NCBI GenBank assembly: GCA_021107755.1
Contig: JAIOSF010000013.1
Location: forward strand, 62,001-126,000
Length of the DNA stretch: 64,000 nucleotides
Origin: Arcobacteraceae bacterium
Lineage (GTDB): Bacteria; Campylobacterota; Campylobacteria; Campylobacterales; Arcobacteraceae
Reading direction: 5' to 3'
Shown: positions 43,497 through 52,789 of the stretch, in pieces
Layout of the letters: every line of letters starts with the position of its first letter
How positions within the stretch are numbered: the first letter of the stretch is position 1
Notes under the pieces: generated by a model
Databases searched by the model: none
What the model was told of the DNA's origin: nothing
The model's input: the letters and a program-made list of their open reading frames with translations, nothing else
Position numbers and translations under genes: made by a program

Positions 43497-43940
43497 ATGT
43501 CATTAAAAGAACAATTAAAGTCAGACTTAAAAGATGCTATGAGAACAAAAGATATCTTAAAAAGAGATACAATAAGAGCTATAAATACTATGATCAAACA
43601 AATTGAAGTTGATCAAAGAGTTGAGTTAAATGATGAAGATGTTATAAAACTTATCCAAAGAGGGATAAAACAAAGAGAAGAAGCTATTAGCCAATTTAAA
43701 GAAGCTTCAAGGGATGACCTTGTAAAAAACGAGCAAGATCAAATAGGTATATTTGAACTTTATTTACCTAAGCAACTAACTGATGATGAACTACAAACTA
43801 TCATACAAGCTATTATTACAGAAGTGGGTGCAACTACCATGAAAGATATGGGTAAAATCATGAATCCAGCAAAAGAAAAAATAGGTGGAAGTGCTGATGG
43901 AAAAAGAATCAATGAAATGGTAAAAAAACTTTTAGGATAA
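43497..43940 (+). CDS. GatB/YqeY domain protein
   Basis: A 147-residue, helical, cytoplasmic protein of the YqeY family, which shares the tail domain of GatB, the tRNA-dependent amidotransferase subunit. It begins LKEQLKSDLKDAMRTKDILKRDTIRAI, has IQRGIKQREEAISQFKEASRDDL, LYLPKQLTDDEL, and ends with GKIMNPAKEKIGGSADGKRINEMVKKLL, all typical. YqeY proteins probably bind tRNA or act in amidation quality control, but their role is not established. The downstream GGDEF gene follows after four bases. Confidence 0.92.
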   Translation: MSLKEQLKSDLKDAMRTKDILKRDTIRAINTMIKQIEVDQRVELNDEDVIKLIQRGIKQREEAISQFKEASRDDLVKNEQDQIGIFELYLPKQLTDDELQTIIQAIITEVGATTMKDMGKIMNPAKEKIGGSADGKRINEMVKKLLG

Positions 43941-43944
43941 AACA

Positions 43945-45204
43945 ATGTTAGACTCAATCTCACAAATTTCTAAGCAAACTCTTCTAAACCTTACTAAAAA
44001 AGGTAAGAATTTTACCCCATCAGAATATGAAAAAGAGTACTGTAAAGTTGCTAATGAGCTTAATTTGTCTCAAAGCGAATGTGAATACTTCAAAGAGCTC
44101 TTAAGTAAAATTTCAAAAGAAGAGATTATCCAAAGCAATGTCAAAGAGGTTGAATCTATACGGGATATTATAGAAATATTACTTTTACGATCTCCTAGAA
44201 AGAATATTGATAAAATGTCTGAACTTATGCAAAGTTCTTTACAGCCCTCAATATCATTGAGTATCAATGATGATTTAAAATCTTTTTGTATTAAAATAGG
44301 TGATTCTCCATCTTTAATATTTGAAGAATCAATACAACAAGAGATGGAAAAGTTTATTGAAAAGAGATTTGAAGTTGATAAAAAAATTGTAGCACAAAAA
44401 ACTGCAGATATCGCACGACTTATTAGTCTTATGAACAAATATCTTAGTGATGCAATTGATAGTAGTAAATCAGGTTCAAGTAATGTATCAGATATTAAAG
44501 ATGAAATTCAATCAATTAAAATATCTGGCTCAACAAAAGATGAACTTAACCAACTTCAAACAAAACTTGTTCAAGCAGCTATTACTATAGAAAATGAGAT
44601 GAGTAGTGTTAGTAAAAATTTAGAAACTGGAAAAAATGAAGTTATTGTTTTAGAAAATAAGGTTAAAACTCTAGAAAGAGAATTAGCAGAGGCAAAACTT
44701 ACAAGTACAAAAGATTTTTTAACTGGTACACTTAACAGAAAAACATATGAAGAAGAGATTAAAAAATTTGAAAATGAATTTATTAGAAAAAATCAAAACT
44801 ATGCAATTATCTTTTTTGATATTGACCATTTTAAAAGTGTTAATGACAACTATGGACACGAATGTGGAGATATTATTCTTAAAACATTCTCCTCTTTATT
44901 ATTAAAACTTACAAGAGATCTTGATATTGTAGGTAGATATGGTGGAGAAGAGTTTGTAGTTGCATTACACTACAATGATAAAGCAGAGCTAGACAAGTAT
45001 GTTTCTAGAATCAAAAGTGTTATCACTAAAAATAAATTTATCTACAAAAATGAGAAACTAAAAATTACTTTTAGTGCAGGTGTACAAATACGCTCAAATA
45101 ATAACTCTATAGAGGAAACTATTGCAAATGCAGATAAATTGCTTTATAAAGCTAAACAAACAGGTAGAAATAAAATTATTTTTTGGGATGGAAAAGAGAT
45201 TTAA
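43945..45204 (+). CDS. Soluble diguanylate cyclase with helical N-terminal domain
   Basis: A 419-residue cytoplasmic protein. The first 140 residues form an unrecognised helical domain (TKKGKNFTPSEYEKEYCKVANEL early), followed by a coiled coil at about 195-250. The GGDEF domain starts at DFLTGTLNRKTYEEEI and holds FFDIDHFKSVNDNYGHECGD and the intact YGGEEF. The RDLD tetrapeptide five residues before it fits the c-di-GMP inhibitory site. It should therefore be active and feedback-controlled. A similar N-terminal helical domain is common in Arcobacter GGDEF proteins; its signal is unknown. Confidence 0.9.
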   Translation: MLDSISQISKQTLLNLTKKGKNFTPSEYEKEYCKVANELNLSQSECEYFKELLSKISKEEIIQSNVKEVESIRDIIEILLLRSPRKNIDKMSELMQSSLQPSISLSINDDLKSFCIKIGDSPSLIFEESIQQEMEKFIEKRFEVDKKIVAQKTADIARLISLMNKYLSDAIDSSKSGSSNVSDIKDEIQSIKISGSTKDELNQLQTKLVQAAITIENEMSSVSKNLETGKNEVIVLENKVKTLERELAEAKLTSTKDFLTGTLNRKTYEEEIKKFENEFIRKNQNYAIIFFDIDHFKSVNDNYGHECGDIILKTFSSLLLKLTRDLDIVGRYGGEEFVVALHYNDKAELDKYVSRIKSVITKNKFIYKNEKLKITFSAGVQIRSNNNSIEETIANADKLLYKAKQTGRNKIIFWDGKEI

Positions 45205-45230
45205 GAGATAGTTTAATTAAAACTACTCTT
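45203..45230. terminator. Possible bidirectional terminator between convergent genes
   Basis: AAGAG-A-TAGTTT (45203-45214) pairs with AAACTA-CTCTT (45220-45230), with one bulged A and a five-base loop. It covers the stop codons of both the GGDEF gene and ttcA. T-rich tails are weak on both sides, so it may be a moderate terminator for either direction. Confidence 0.4.
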
Positions 45231-45984
45231 TATCTAAATCATCTTTAGAAAAAAATGTATTTGGATGAAAATTTTGGAAAGCAGCTTTCATAGATACAAA
45301 TATTTTCGGATTTTCCTCTTCTAACTTTTCTAATAATTTTTTAGTATTTTCTCTTGCATGTGGCATTTTTATATCCATTCTCATGGCAGGACAGCCCTCA
45401 TCACCTATAACATCCACACAATTTTCTTGAGCAAATGCTCTAAGTTGTCGCTCTCGACACATAATAAGTGGTCTTATAACCATTAATCCATTTTCAGCTT
45501 TATACACCGGTGGCATACTTCTCATACTACCATTGTAAAAGAAGTTCATAAAAAAACTCTCCATTGCATCATCAAGATGATGTCCAAGAGCTAATTTGTT
45601 AAAACCATTATCTAAGGCATGAGTATATAAGTACCCTCTTCTCATACGACTTACAAAAGAACAAAAAGAGCTGTTTTTTCTAATCTTTTCTTTTGAAATA
45701 TCGAAAATTTCTGTATCTACTATCTCATGTTCTATCTCATATTTTTTACAATGATTAGCTAAGAATTCTACCTGTTCACCCATACCATAAGTTATAGTAA
45801 CAGCTTTAAATTCAAATTTAAAAGGTGCAACACTTTGCATTCTTTTTAGAGTGTGGATAAGTGTAAGGGAATCTTTTCCTCCACTAAAACCAACTAAAAT
45901 TTTGTCCCCCTCTTTTATTAACTCATAGTTTGCATTAGTTTGACCTACGAGCTTAGTTATCTTTTTACTTAACTTTAATGACAT
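45223..45984 (-). CDS. ttcA: tRNA 2-thiocytidine synthetase TtcA
   Basis: TtcA thiolates C32 in certain tRNAs using ATP and an iron-sulfur cluster. The 253-residue protein carries the PP-loop SGGKDSLTLIH near residue 34 and the CSFCSRMRRGYLY pair of cysteines near 107-110, then LGHHLDDAMESFFMNFFYNG and a later cysteine in GDEGCPAMRMD; together these form the expected cluster ligands. Length is a little shorter than E. coli TtcA. It overlaps the PAS/GGDEF-like gene by 20 bases and lies in the ruvA-ddl chain. Confidence 0.92.
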   Translation of the reverse strand: MSLKLSKKITKLVGQTNANYELIKEGDKILVGFSGGKDSLTLIHTLKRMQSVAPFKFEFKAVTITYGMGEQVEFLANHCKKYEIEHEIVDTEIFDISKEKIRKNSSFCSFVSRMRRGYLYTHALDNGFNKLALGHHLDDAMESFFMNFFYNGSMRSMPPVYKAENGLMVIRPLIMCRERQLRAFAQENCVDVIGDEGCPAMRMDIKMPHARENTKKLLEKLEEENPKIFVSMKAAFQNFHPNTFFSKDDLDKE

Positions 45985-46990
45985 AGCTGTTCTCTTTAAT
46001 ATTTTCTTCTAAATTTTTTCTTGCTCTATAAAGGAGGTGTTCTCTTGTATCTTGCTCATAAAAGTGAGCAATACCACAGTTGAATTTTACAATGATTCTT
46101 GTATCTATTTTTTTAGCATGTAATAGTCTCTTTACCAAATCTGTGATGTTTACATCATTTGAATTAGGTAAAATCATATAAAATAATCCACTATTTTCAT
46201 AATAGATTACATCTGTAGTTCGTATAGTACTTCTAAAGTGTTTTTTAAAGGCTCGAAGAATTAACTCTTTTTTTGCTTCACTATTAACTTGTTCTGAAAA
46301 TGTTTTATAATCATCAATTCCAACAATAGCTAAAGAAAATTTTCTACCATATCTCTTCCCTAAAGCTATCTCTCTATCTAAAACTTGCTCAAAACTGAAA
46401 GAGTTCTCTTGAATTTTTTCTGCTTGTCCATTTAAAATATGGTTTTCTCTTTCAAATAAAGTCAACTTTCTTTCGAGTTTAAAAATTTCATGTTTTGCTT
46501 GATCAAGTTCATCTTGAAGAGTAATTAGCTCTGTAGTATTTTGCCCTTTTATCTCACTTGCTTTTTGAGCATGTGTAGTTGCTTGACTTATAATATGTGA
46601 TTTTAATTTTTTTAATTTTTTCTCTTCTTGTTTTTTCAGTTCTGTAATATCAACAATATTTAATATTCCATAAGTAATATCTTTTAGTTGTAACATTTGT
46701 CCACTAACAAATGCAGGAAATAGACTATGGTCATTGAATTTTTTTAAAAATATATCATAATAACTTTCATCACTATCTTTTACTGTTTTAAAAATATCCT
46801 CTTGATAATCAATTGGAATCAACTCTGCAATATTTGTATAAAGGATATTTTCCTCAATTGCTTCAAATTTTTTCAATGCTACTTTATTTACAAGAACAAT
46901 ATCATGCTTTTCATCAACAATAACTATCGCTTCACTCACATAGTCATATAGTTCTTTTAAGTCCGTTAACTCTAAATTAATTTTTTTCAT
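45965..46990 (-). CDS. PAS protein with degenerate GGDEF domain
   Basis: The product has 341 residues when started at the ATG at 46990, which directly follows the ddl stop and a GGGAAAGG ribosome site. A PAS domain (about 10-130, LYDYVSEAIVIVDEKHDIVLVN) is followed by a long coiled coil (about 130-205). The C-terminal domain has GGDEF-fold features (GRKFSLAIVGIDDYKTFSEQV), but the active-site stretch reads ENSGLFYMIL instead of GGEEF. Catalysis is therefore not expected. It may bind GTP or c-di-GMP, or act only as a signal-coupling module. Confidence 0.85.
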   Translation of the reverse strand: MKKINLELTDLKELYDYVSEAIVIVDEKHDIVLVNKVALKKFEAIEENILYTNIAELIPIDYQEDIFKTVKDSDESYYDIFLKKFNDHSLFPAFVSGQMLQLKDITYGILNIVDITELKKQEEKKLKKLKSHIISQATTHAQKASEIKGQNTTELITLQDELDQAKHEIFKLERKLTLFERENHILNGQAEKIQENSFSFEQVLDREIALGKRYGRKFSLAIVGIDDYKTFSEQVNSEAKKELILRAFKKHFRSTIRTTDVIYYENSGLFYMILPNSNDVNITDLVKRLLHAKKIDTRIIVKFNCGIAHFYEQDTREHLLYRARKNLEENIKENSYVIKVK

Positions 46991-46991
46991 A

Positions 46992-48041
46992 CTATGCCTT
47001 TCCCTTTGCACTTTGTATTTTATTTACATATTCATAATTTATATTAATTTGTTTATGTTTTGGTAAATTGAGTGATAAACTTTCTATCACTGTATTAAAT
47101 TCTTCAAAAAGATAATTTGACATACTTCCTGGTATTGGATTTATCTCATTTAAATATACTTCATTATCTAAAACAAAAAAATCACATCGAATCAGTGAAC
47201 CTTCAAAAAATGTATTATAAATTTTCTTAAAACTTTCTTTGATTTTTTCCTCTAATTGAGTCTCTATCTCTGCACTAAGAATACTTTGTGTTCTGTTAAA
47301 ATCTAAATATTTTTTATCAAAATCTAAAAACTGCTCTTTTTGTGGCTCTTCGATTATAGATAATTGATATTCATTTTCTATCTTAGTTCCTGCAAGATTA
47401 TACTCTTTTATCCCTGCACAAAAAGGTTCAATAATAATTTCGTTGTCAAATTCAAATGCAACATCAAGAGCATAATCCAACTCCTCTTTATTGTTCACAA
47501 CAGAAACACCTATACTACTCCCTAATCGAACTGGTTTAATGATAACTGGAAATTTTTCTACTGTAATTATCTCATTTTTAGTGAAGTATTGAAAACCTAT
47601 AGACTTTACTCCACAACTATGAGCGTAAGATTTTGTTAAATATTTATTACAACTAACTACGCTAGCTTCAATTCGTGGACCTATAAACGGTATATTGTAA
47701 AATTTAAATAACCCAGCTAGTACACCATCTTCACCATCTCCACCATGAACTAAATTTAATACCGTATCAAACTTTATTTTTTCTCTTCCAAAGAGTTTTT
47801 TCCTAGTAAACCCCTTGTGATTTAACTCTAATTTATCAAACTTTTTATATTCACCACTACTGAAAAGATTTGATTTTATTATATCTGTAGGGATAAGATA
47901 AAATTCTCTATACTTATCAATAAAAATATAAATAATTTCACACTTTAAAACCTTTTTCATTGTTATTGCACTAACGATACTTATCTCATGTTCAAAACTC
48001 TGACTACCAAATACTATTGCTATTTTTTTATTATTTTTCAT
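46992..48041 (-). CDS. ddl: D-alanine--D-alanine ligase Ddl
   Basis: Ddl joins two D-alanines with ATP for peptidoglycan. The 349-residue protein begins KIAIVFGSQSFEHEISIVSA, the N-terminal substrate motif (GGxSxEHexS-like). NLVHGGDGEDGVLAGLFKFYNIPFIGP, FPVIIKPVRLGSSIGVSVV (ATP grasp), SLIRCDFFVLDNEVYLNEINPIPG and the metal-binding ExN are all present. In this lineage the first loop has SQ in place of GG. It stands 10 bases after ruvA on the minus strand. Confidence 0.93.
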   Translation of the reverse strand: MKNNKKIAIVFGSQSFEHEISIVSAITMKKVLKCEIIYIFIDKYREFYLIPTDIIKSNLFSSGEYKKFDKLELNHKGFTRKKLFGREKIKFDTVLNLVHGGDGEDGVLAGLFKFYNIPFIGPRIEASVVSCNKYLTKSYAHSCGVKSIGFQYFTKNEIITVEKFPVIIKPVRLGSSIGVSVVNNKEELDYALDVAFEFDNEIIIEPFCAGIKEYNLAGTKIENEYQLSIIEEPQKEQFLDFDKKYLDFNRTQSILSAEIETQLEEKIKESFKKIYNTFFEGSLIRCDFFVLDNEVYLNEINPIPGSMSNYLFEEFNTVIESLSLNLPKHKQININYEYVNKIQSAKGKA

Positions 48042-48051
48042 ATTTTATTTT

Positions 48052-48612
48052 CTATTTTTGTAATTTTTTTAATGCTTCTTTAACTAAACCAGCAGTATCT
48101 GTCGATACTGCATTAACTAACGCCTTGTTTATCTGCTCTTTTTTAAAACCTAATGACTCCAATGCCATCACTGCTTCAGAGGCACTTTGACCAAAGTTAC
48201 CACCTTCACTTGTGCTTGAGACAACAAAACCACTAAGCTCAACCAATATTCTACTAGCCCCTTTAGGACCAATTCCTGGAACTCTTTTTAGCATACCTAT
48301 ATCATTAGTTTGTACTATCTGAGCAAAGCTTGTTGGTGTAAATGTACTACAGATTGCCATTGCAACTTTTGGACCAACACCATTTATCTTTATCACTGTG
48401 TCAAATAACCGTTTTTCATCAAAATCTAAAAAACCATAAAGATTATTGCTCTCTTCTTTAATTATTTGAGTAGTATAGAGTTTCACACTATCACCAACAA
48501 TTGTCGAACTACAATTTACCGACACGAATACCTCATATATCAAACCACCAACATTTATATGTACAAAAGTGGGGTCTTTTTTTTCTATTTTTCCTTCAAT
48601 TCCAACTATCAT
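48052..48612 (-). CDS. ruvA: Holliday junction branch-migration protein RuvA
   Basis: RuvA binds Holliday junctions and guides the RuvB motor. The 186-residue protein shows the OB-fold start [30 protein letters not shown], then [30 protein letters not shown] and [20 protein letters not shown], the two helix-hairpin-helix motifs. The C-terminal RuvB-binding domain contains [20 protein letters not shown]. All domains are present at the expected length. It appears to head the ruvA-ddl-PAS-ttcA set. Confidence 0.94.
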   Translation of the reverse strand: MIVGIEGKIEKKDPTFVHINVGGLIYEVFVSVNCSSTIVGDSVKLYTTQIIKEESNNLYGFLDFDEKRLFDTVIKINGVGPKVAMAICSTFTPTSFAQIVQTNDIGMLKRVPGIGPKGASRILVELSGFVVSSTSEGGNFGQSASEAVMALESLGFKKEQINKALVNAVSTDTAGLVKEALKKLQK

Positions 48613-48745
48613 TTATATTCTTTAAATTCTATTTTCTTTTTATTTTATGATAGCATAGATTTACTTTATAGTTAATCAAATGGATAAATTATTATTTTAA
48701 TTCTAATTTTTATAACTCTAAATCTAAAATTTAACTAAATAACTG

Positions 48746-48751
48746 TAGAAT
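48746..48751 (+). promoter_or_regulatory. Possible -10 element before the receiver/chemoreceptor genes
   Basis: TAGAAT (in AACTGTAGAATAATATC) lies 20 bases before the ATG at 48772, with TG immediately upstream. The distance to the start is short but acceptable, and a GGAG ribosome site follows it. The surrounding 159-base gap shows no other structure. Confidence 0.4.
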
Positions 48752-48771
48752 AATATCAATGGAGTATTACT

Positions 48772-49137
48772 ATGAAAAAAATTATGATTATAGATGATGA
48801 ATTAAACATAACTGATGTTCTAGAAAGATTTTTATCTAGACAAGGCTTATATACAATTAATACCTTTTCTAATTCTCAATATGCTTTTGAAGAGATATCA
48901 AAAACAAACTATGATTTAGTTTTAACAGATATCATGATGCCTCTTCTAAATGGTATGGATATTTTAAGTCATATTAAAAAAATATCTCCAAATACAAAAG
49001 TTATTCTTATGACTGCATACAGTAGTGAAAAAAAAGTTGCACAAAGTGAACTTTTAGATGCCGATGGTTATCTCGAAAAACCATTTCAAAGTCTCAAAGA
49101 AGTAGAGTCTACAATAAATACAATATTAAATAAATAA
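48772..49137 (+). CDS. Single-domain CheY-like response regulator
   Basis: A 121-residue receiver domain with nothing attached. It has the acidic pocket (IIDDE), the phosphorylated D53 (LTDIMMPLLNG), the switch threonine in LMTAYSS, and the lysine in LEKPFQS. It stands 24 bases before a chemoreceptor gene and two genes before a CheZ-like protein. It could therefore be a dedicated relay or a phosphate sink for this chemoreceptor. The aromatic switch residue of true CheY (Tyr106) is replaced by a glycine/tyrosine pair one residue further on, so the output partner is unsure. Confidence 0.9.
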   Translation: MKKIMIIDDELNITDVLERFLSRQGLYTINTFSNSQYAFEEISKTNYDLVLTDIMMPLLNGMDILSHIKKISPNTKVILMTAYSSEKKVAQSELLDADGYLEKPFQSLKEVESTINTILNK

Positions 49138-49161
49138 TAGATATATAATAGGAGATATGAG

Positions 49162-51369
49162 TTGAAATACATAAATAAAAAAATCAGTACTAAAATAATC
49201 TTTTGGATGTTCATTCTTATGACACTGAGTAGTTTAGCTGTTTTATATTCTACTGTAACAAAAGTAAGCGAAGACAATATTACCAAAACAAAAGCCAATT
49301 TAGAGATGCTTAATAGTGCAATGTTTCAAAGCTTAAGAAATGCAATGAATACAGGAGATCCCGTACAGATAAAAAAAGCAGAAGATGAGGCACGCTCAAT
49401 TAAAGGTGTTCAAAACTTAACAATTGCAAAAAGCAAAGCTCTTATGGAGATGTATGGAGACACTAGTCCTTATACAAAAGATCAAAAAGTACTAGAAACA
49501 TTTGACACAAAGAAAGAGCACATTATCGAGATTGATGATGACAATGAACACAACTTGAGAATGATAAAACCAATGATTGCAACGCCTGAGTGTATTATGT
49601 GTCATGTGAACCAAAAAGAGGGAGATATTGTTGGTGTAATGGATTTAACATTCTCTTTAAAAGATGCAGATGATAGTTTAAAAAGTATTATCTTAAATAT
49701 TATCATGGCATCAACTATTTTGGGATGGATCACTATTGGTATTATTTTTTATGTTGTAAGAAAAGCTACAAAGCCTATAGATGGTTTAAAAGAGGGATTT
49801 CAAAGTTTAATTGATTCAACTGAATTAAAAGATGATTTTAAGTTAGATGTTAAAACTAAAGATGAGATTGGTGAAGTAGCTGAACTATTCAATAAATATA
49901 TGGATAAAGTAAAAAATGATTTAAAACAAGATGAGATAGTTATCAATGAAACAAATGATGTTTTACAAAAAACAGCAAGTGGTTTTTTTGTATATGAAGT
50001 AAAATCAACTGCATCAAACCCTCATGTAGAAGCGATGAAGTCAAATCTAAACTTTATGATAAAAAATGTTAAAGAAACACTTGACAAAATAAATTTAACA
50101 TTAAGAAACTACAGTCAATCAAAATATGATTTTAAAATAGATGATAAAGGTATTTATGGGGATTTAGGTGCAGTAACTGCTGGTATTAAGTTAGTTGGAA
50201 ATAATACTTCAGAGATTTTAGCTATGATTATGAATACGGGTGAGCAACTAAATAATAATACTCATACACTTTCTGATGCTTCATCTGGACTATCGACTTC
50301 TTCAAATACGCAGGCTGCTTCACTTGAAGAAACAGCTGCTGCATTAGAGGATATAACATCTAAAATTAAAATAACTACACAAAATACAACAAAAATGTCA
50401 CAATTGGCTTCTGATGTAACAATGTCAGCATCACAAGGTGAACAACTTGCTTTATCAACATCTGAAGCAATGGAACAAATTGTCAATGAAGTAAGTGCTA
50501 TTAATGAAGCAATTGAAGTGATTGACCAAATAGCATTTCAAACAAATATTCTTTCACTCAATGCAGCTGTTGAAGCTGCAACTGCTGGTGAAGCTGGAAA
50601 AGGTTTTGCTGTAGTTGCCCAAGAGGTAAGAAATCTAGCTTCAAGATCAGCAGAAGCAGCCAATGAGATTAAAACACTTGTAGAGAATGCAACAACTAAA
50701 GCAAATAGTGGTAAAGATGTATCCTCTAATATGATAAATGGTTATAAAAAACTTAATGATAATATTTCAGATACAACAAAACTTATTAAAGAGGTTGCCA
50801 CATCAACACAAGAACAGCAAAATTCTATCATACAAATCAATGATGCAATAAGTAATTTGGATCAAGCTACACAACAAAATTCAAATGTAGCAAATAACAT
50901 CTCCACATTATCAAATAATATTGAAGATATGTCAAATAATCTTGTAAGTGCTGCTTCAAAAGCGAATTTTCTTCAAGAGACAAGAGGACAAGTATGTGAT
51001 GTAGACCTAATTTATGATATTGCAGATTTAAAAGTCGCTCTTTTTAACCATAAAGATGCTGTCTATTCTAGACTTGCAGATTATTCTAATAACAAAATAA
51101 CACAATTTACCACTTTGGATATTTGGCTTGAAAAGTATTCTAAAAAAGAACCCCTAGCAGATCATAATATTATTAGTAGTTTAAAAACTATGAATAATAA
51201 CCTACATAGCTATTTAAAACAACTAATGGAAGCTAGTACTAACAAAGAACCTAACAATATTATTAATGATTTTGCTAAAAAAGTTGAAATAGAATCTATG
51301 AGAATTTTTGGAACACTCAATAAAATAAAAGAATCAAAATGTAAAGGGAAAACTGATGAAAATAGATAG
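49162..51369 (+). CDS. Methyl-accepting chemotaxis protein with a periplasmic CxxCH motif
   Basis: A 735-residue chemoreceptor. Span 1 (about 10-31) and span 2 (about 178-198) enclose a periplasmic domain with CIMCH (C144, C147, H148), a c-type heme motif. HAMP follows at about 200-255. The signalling hairpin is [20 protein letters not shown] and [20 protein letters not shown]. After the coiled coil a 100-residue C-terminal domain (from about [11 protein letters not shown]) resembles a zinc-binding CZB domain in helix layout but lacks its central cysteine. The start is TTG 49162 after AGGAG. It overlaps the CheZ-like gene. Confidence 0.92.
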   Translation: MKYINKKISTKIIFWMFILMTLSSLAVLYSTVTKVSEDNITKTKANLEMLNSAMFQSLRNAMNTGDPVQIKKAEDEARSIKGVQNLTIAKSKALMEMYGDTSPYTKDQKVLETFDTKKEHIIEIDDDNEHNLRMIKPMIATPECIMCHVNQKEGDIVGVMDLTFSLKDADDSLKSIILNIIMASTILGWITIGIIFYVVRKATKPIDGLKEGFQSLIDSTELKDDFKLDVKTKDEIGEVAELFNKYMDKVKNDLKQDEIVINETNDVLQKTASGFFVYEVKSTASNPHVEAMKSNLNFMIKNVKETLDKINLTLRNYSQSKYDFKIDDKGIYGDLGAVTAGIKLVGNNTSEILAMIMNTGEQLNNNTHTLSDASSGLSTSSNTQAASLEETAAALEDITSKIKITTQNTTKMSQLASDVTMSASQGEQLALSTSEAMEQIVNEVSAINEAIEVIDQIAFQTNILSLNAAVEAATAGEAGKGFAVVAQEVRNLASRSAEAANEIKTLVENATTKANSGKDVSSNMINGYKKLNDNISDTTKLIKEVATSTQEQQNSIIQINDAISNLDQATQQNSNVANNISTLSNNIEDMSNNLVSAASKANFLQETRGQVCDVDLIYDIADLKVALFNHKDAVYSRLADYSNNKITQFTTLDIWLEKYSKKEPLADHNIISSLKTMNNNLHSYLKQLMEASTNKEPNNIINDFAKKVEIESMRIFGTLNKIKESKCKGKTDENR

Positions 51370-51715
51370 TACAAGTGTAGTATTACAGTTATGTGAAGTG
51401 ATTGAAGAATCTGAAAAAATGGCAAATGAAGTTATGGACCACTTAGATATTGTATTAGAAAAGTTAAATATTCTAGAAGAGAGTAAAAACTTAGCAAGTG
51501 ATATAGACTCTATTAGAAATAATATCTTTATAACATTAGAATCTATGCAAGCACAAGATGCCCATAGACAAAAAATAGAGAGAGTTGTTAACACAATTGA
51601 TCCAGAGAATGGAAAATTTGCACAAAGTGCAAAACACATTACAGGTGATAGAAATGATAGCGAGCTTGTGGATGAGGATGAGTTAGCTGCCTTAATAGCT
51701 GCATCTAACACTTAA
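51356..51715 (+). CDS. Short CheZ-like protein, candidate phosphatase for CheY-type regulators
   Basis: A 119-residue helical protein starting inside the last codons of the chemoreceptor gene. Its second long helix reads [13 protein letters not shown], which aligns with the catalytic helix of CheZ: D68 and Q72 match the DxxxQ pair (D143/Q147 in E. coli). The C-terminal end ([14 protein letters not shown]) resembles the CheY-binding peptides at the CheZ C-terminus and FliM N-terminus. It is about half the length of E. coli CheZ. With the receiver and receptor upstream, a local dephosphorylation role is plausible. No experiment or database match supports it here. Confidence 0.6.
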   Translation: MKIDSTSVVLQLCEVIEESEKMANEVMDHLDIVLEKLNILEESKNLASDIDSIRNNIFITLESMQAQDAHRQKIERVVNTIDPENGKFAQSAKHITGDRNDSELVDEDELAALIAASNT

Positions 51716-51723
51716 AATAGTTT

Positions 51724-51751
51724 TTTATTAGTGAGTTAATTCACTAATAAA
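51724..51751. repeat. Perfect inverted repeat at the end of truD
   Basis: TTTATTAGTGA (51724-51734) and TCACTAATAAA (51741-51751) form an 11-base perfect stem with a six-base loop. It includes the truD stop codon and last codons and lies nine bases after the CheZ-like stop. Neither strand has a T-run after the stem, so it is not a classic terminator. It may still stall or protect the ends of the two convergent transcripts. Confidence 0.6.
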
Positions 51752-52789
51752 TTCTGTTGCATAGCTTCCTTTTGGTAATTCAAAATTTAATTCAAACCAA
51801 GCTTTCTCCTCTTTGTATTCACTACTAATTTCAGATGGGAAAATCCAAGCAAATCTTCTACTTCCATCCTCTTTTGTCTCTTTTATAAACTCTTCTTCAA
51901 ATTTTAAGGCATCATCAATTGCTAGTTTTGTTTTTTTACCACTTAAAAGTCCTGTTGGAACTCTATCTCTATCATAAAATTTTTGAGCCTCTTCCTCAAG
52001 CTCCTCTATATGAAATATCTTTCCATAAGGATAATGGCTAAAAACATCCCCTTTTAAAACTTTAAATGGATGTTGTTGTTTTTGAATCTCTTTGATTGTT
52101 TCCACATCAAGTTGAAGTTTTTCACTTATATCTTTTGCATCAAAATTATCCATAATTTTACTTATTTCAATTCTTTTACTAAGCCAAGAGTTAAATAAGT
52201 ATGATTGATAAGCATTAATATACATCTGTCTTAGCTTTCTATCTCGCACTTTTAATGTCCCATTTATAAGAGCTTCACCTTTTTTGTAGTTATTTCCATC
52301 TAATCCAAATCGTTGAAATCCAAAATAATTTGGCATTCCAAGTGTTGCAATCTCTTTTAGTGCTGATTCTAGCTTCATTTTATGTAAAGGTTGTACTCTT
52401 TTAAGTCGTATAAAAAAATGATTTCCTTTTAGGTGCCCTATTCTTATTTTATTATTATGATATGTTTTTTCTAAAATTTTAATTTGTGGATGTTCAAACT
52501 TATCTAAAGCCTCTTCATATTGTCTATGTACAGAGATATACTGAATAGTCATAGCATTTTTATCTTTTAATCCTGCATATCCTATATCTCTCGTTTTTAC
52601 CCCTGTATAATCAGAAAGTATTTGTAACATATCCCATGTAGCTAAATCTTTTTTTCTCACCTTTAAAACAAGATGTTCACCCTCCCCTGTAAACTCATAT
52701 AATGGTATCTCTGTAACTACAAAGTCATCTTTACTTTGCTTAAAATATACATCTATGTTACTATGGTTCAAGTAGTGTTGTTTTATCAT
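51728..52789 (-). CDS. truD: tRNA pseudouridine synthase TruD
   Basis: TruD makes pseudouridine 13 in tRNA-Glu. The 353-residue protein has GYAGLKDKNAMTIQYISV, which contains the catalytic aspartate of the TruD family, an earlier DFVVTEIPLYEFTGEGEHLVL and a later NYFGFQRFG. ATEFISELTH closes the protein. The usual insertion domain is present but short. Its start overlaps thiL by four bases (ATGA), so thiL and truD form a coupled pair. Confidence 0.93.
   Translation of the reverse strand: MIKQHYLNHSNIDVYFKQSKDDFVVTEIPLYEFTGEGEHLVLKVRKKDLATWDMLQILSDYTGVKTRDIGYAGLKDKNAMTIQYISVHRQYEEALDKFEHPQIKILEKTYHNNKIRIGHLKGNHFFIRLKRVQPLHKMKLESALKEIATLGMPNYFGFQRFGLDGNNYKKGEALINGTLKVRDRKLRQMYINAYQSYLFNSWLSKRIEISKIMDNFDAKDISEKLQLDVETIKEIQKQQHPFKVLKGDVFSHYPYGKIFHIEELEEEAQKFYDRDRVPTGLLSGKKTKLAIDDALKFEEEFIKETKEDGSRRFAWIFPSEISSEYKEEKAWFELNFELPKGSYATEFISELTH

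Noticed and set aside
43497-43940. Calling the YqeY gene gatB
   Set aside because: The protein has only the tail domain. The catalytic amidotransferase part of GatB is absent.
51724-51751. Intrinsic terminator between the CheZ-like gene and truD
   Set aside because: The stem is perfect, but neither strand has a T-run after it, so it is listed only as an inverted repeat.
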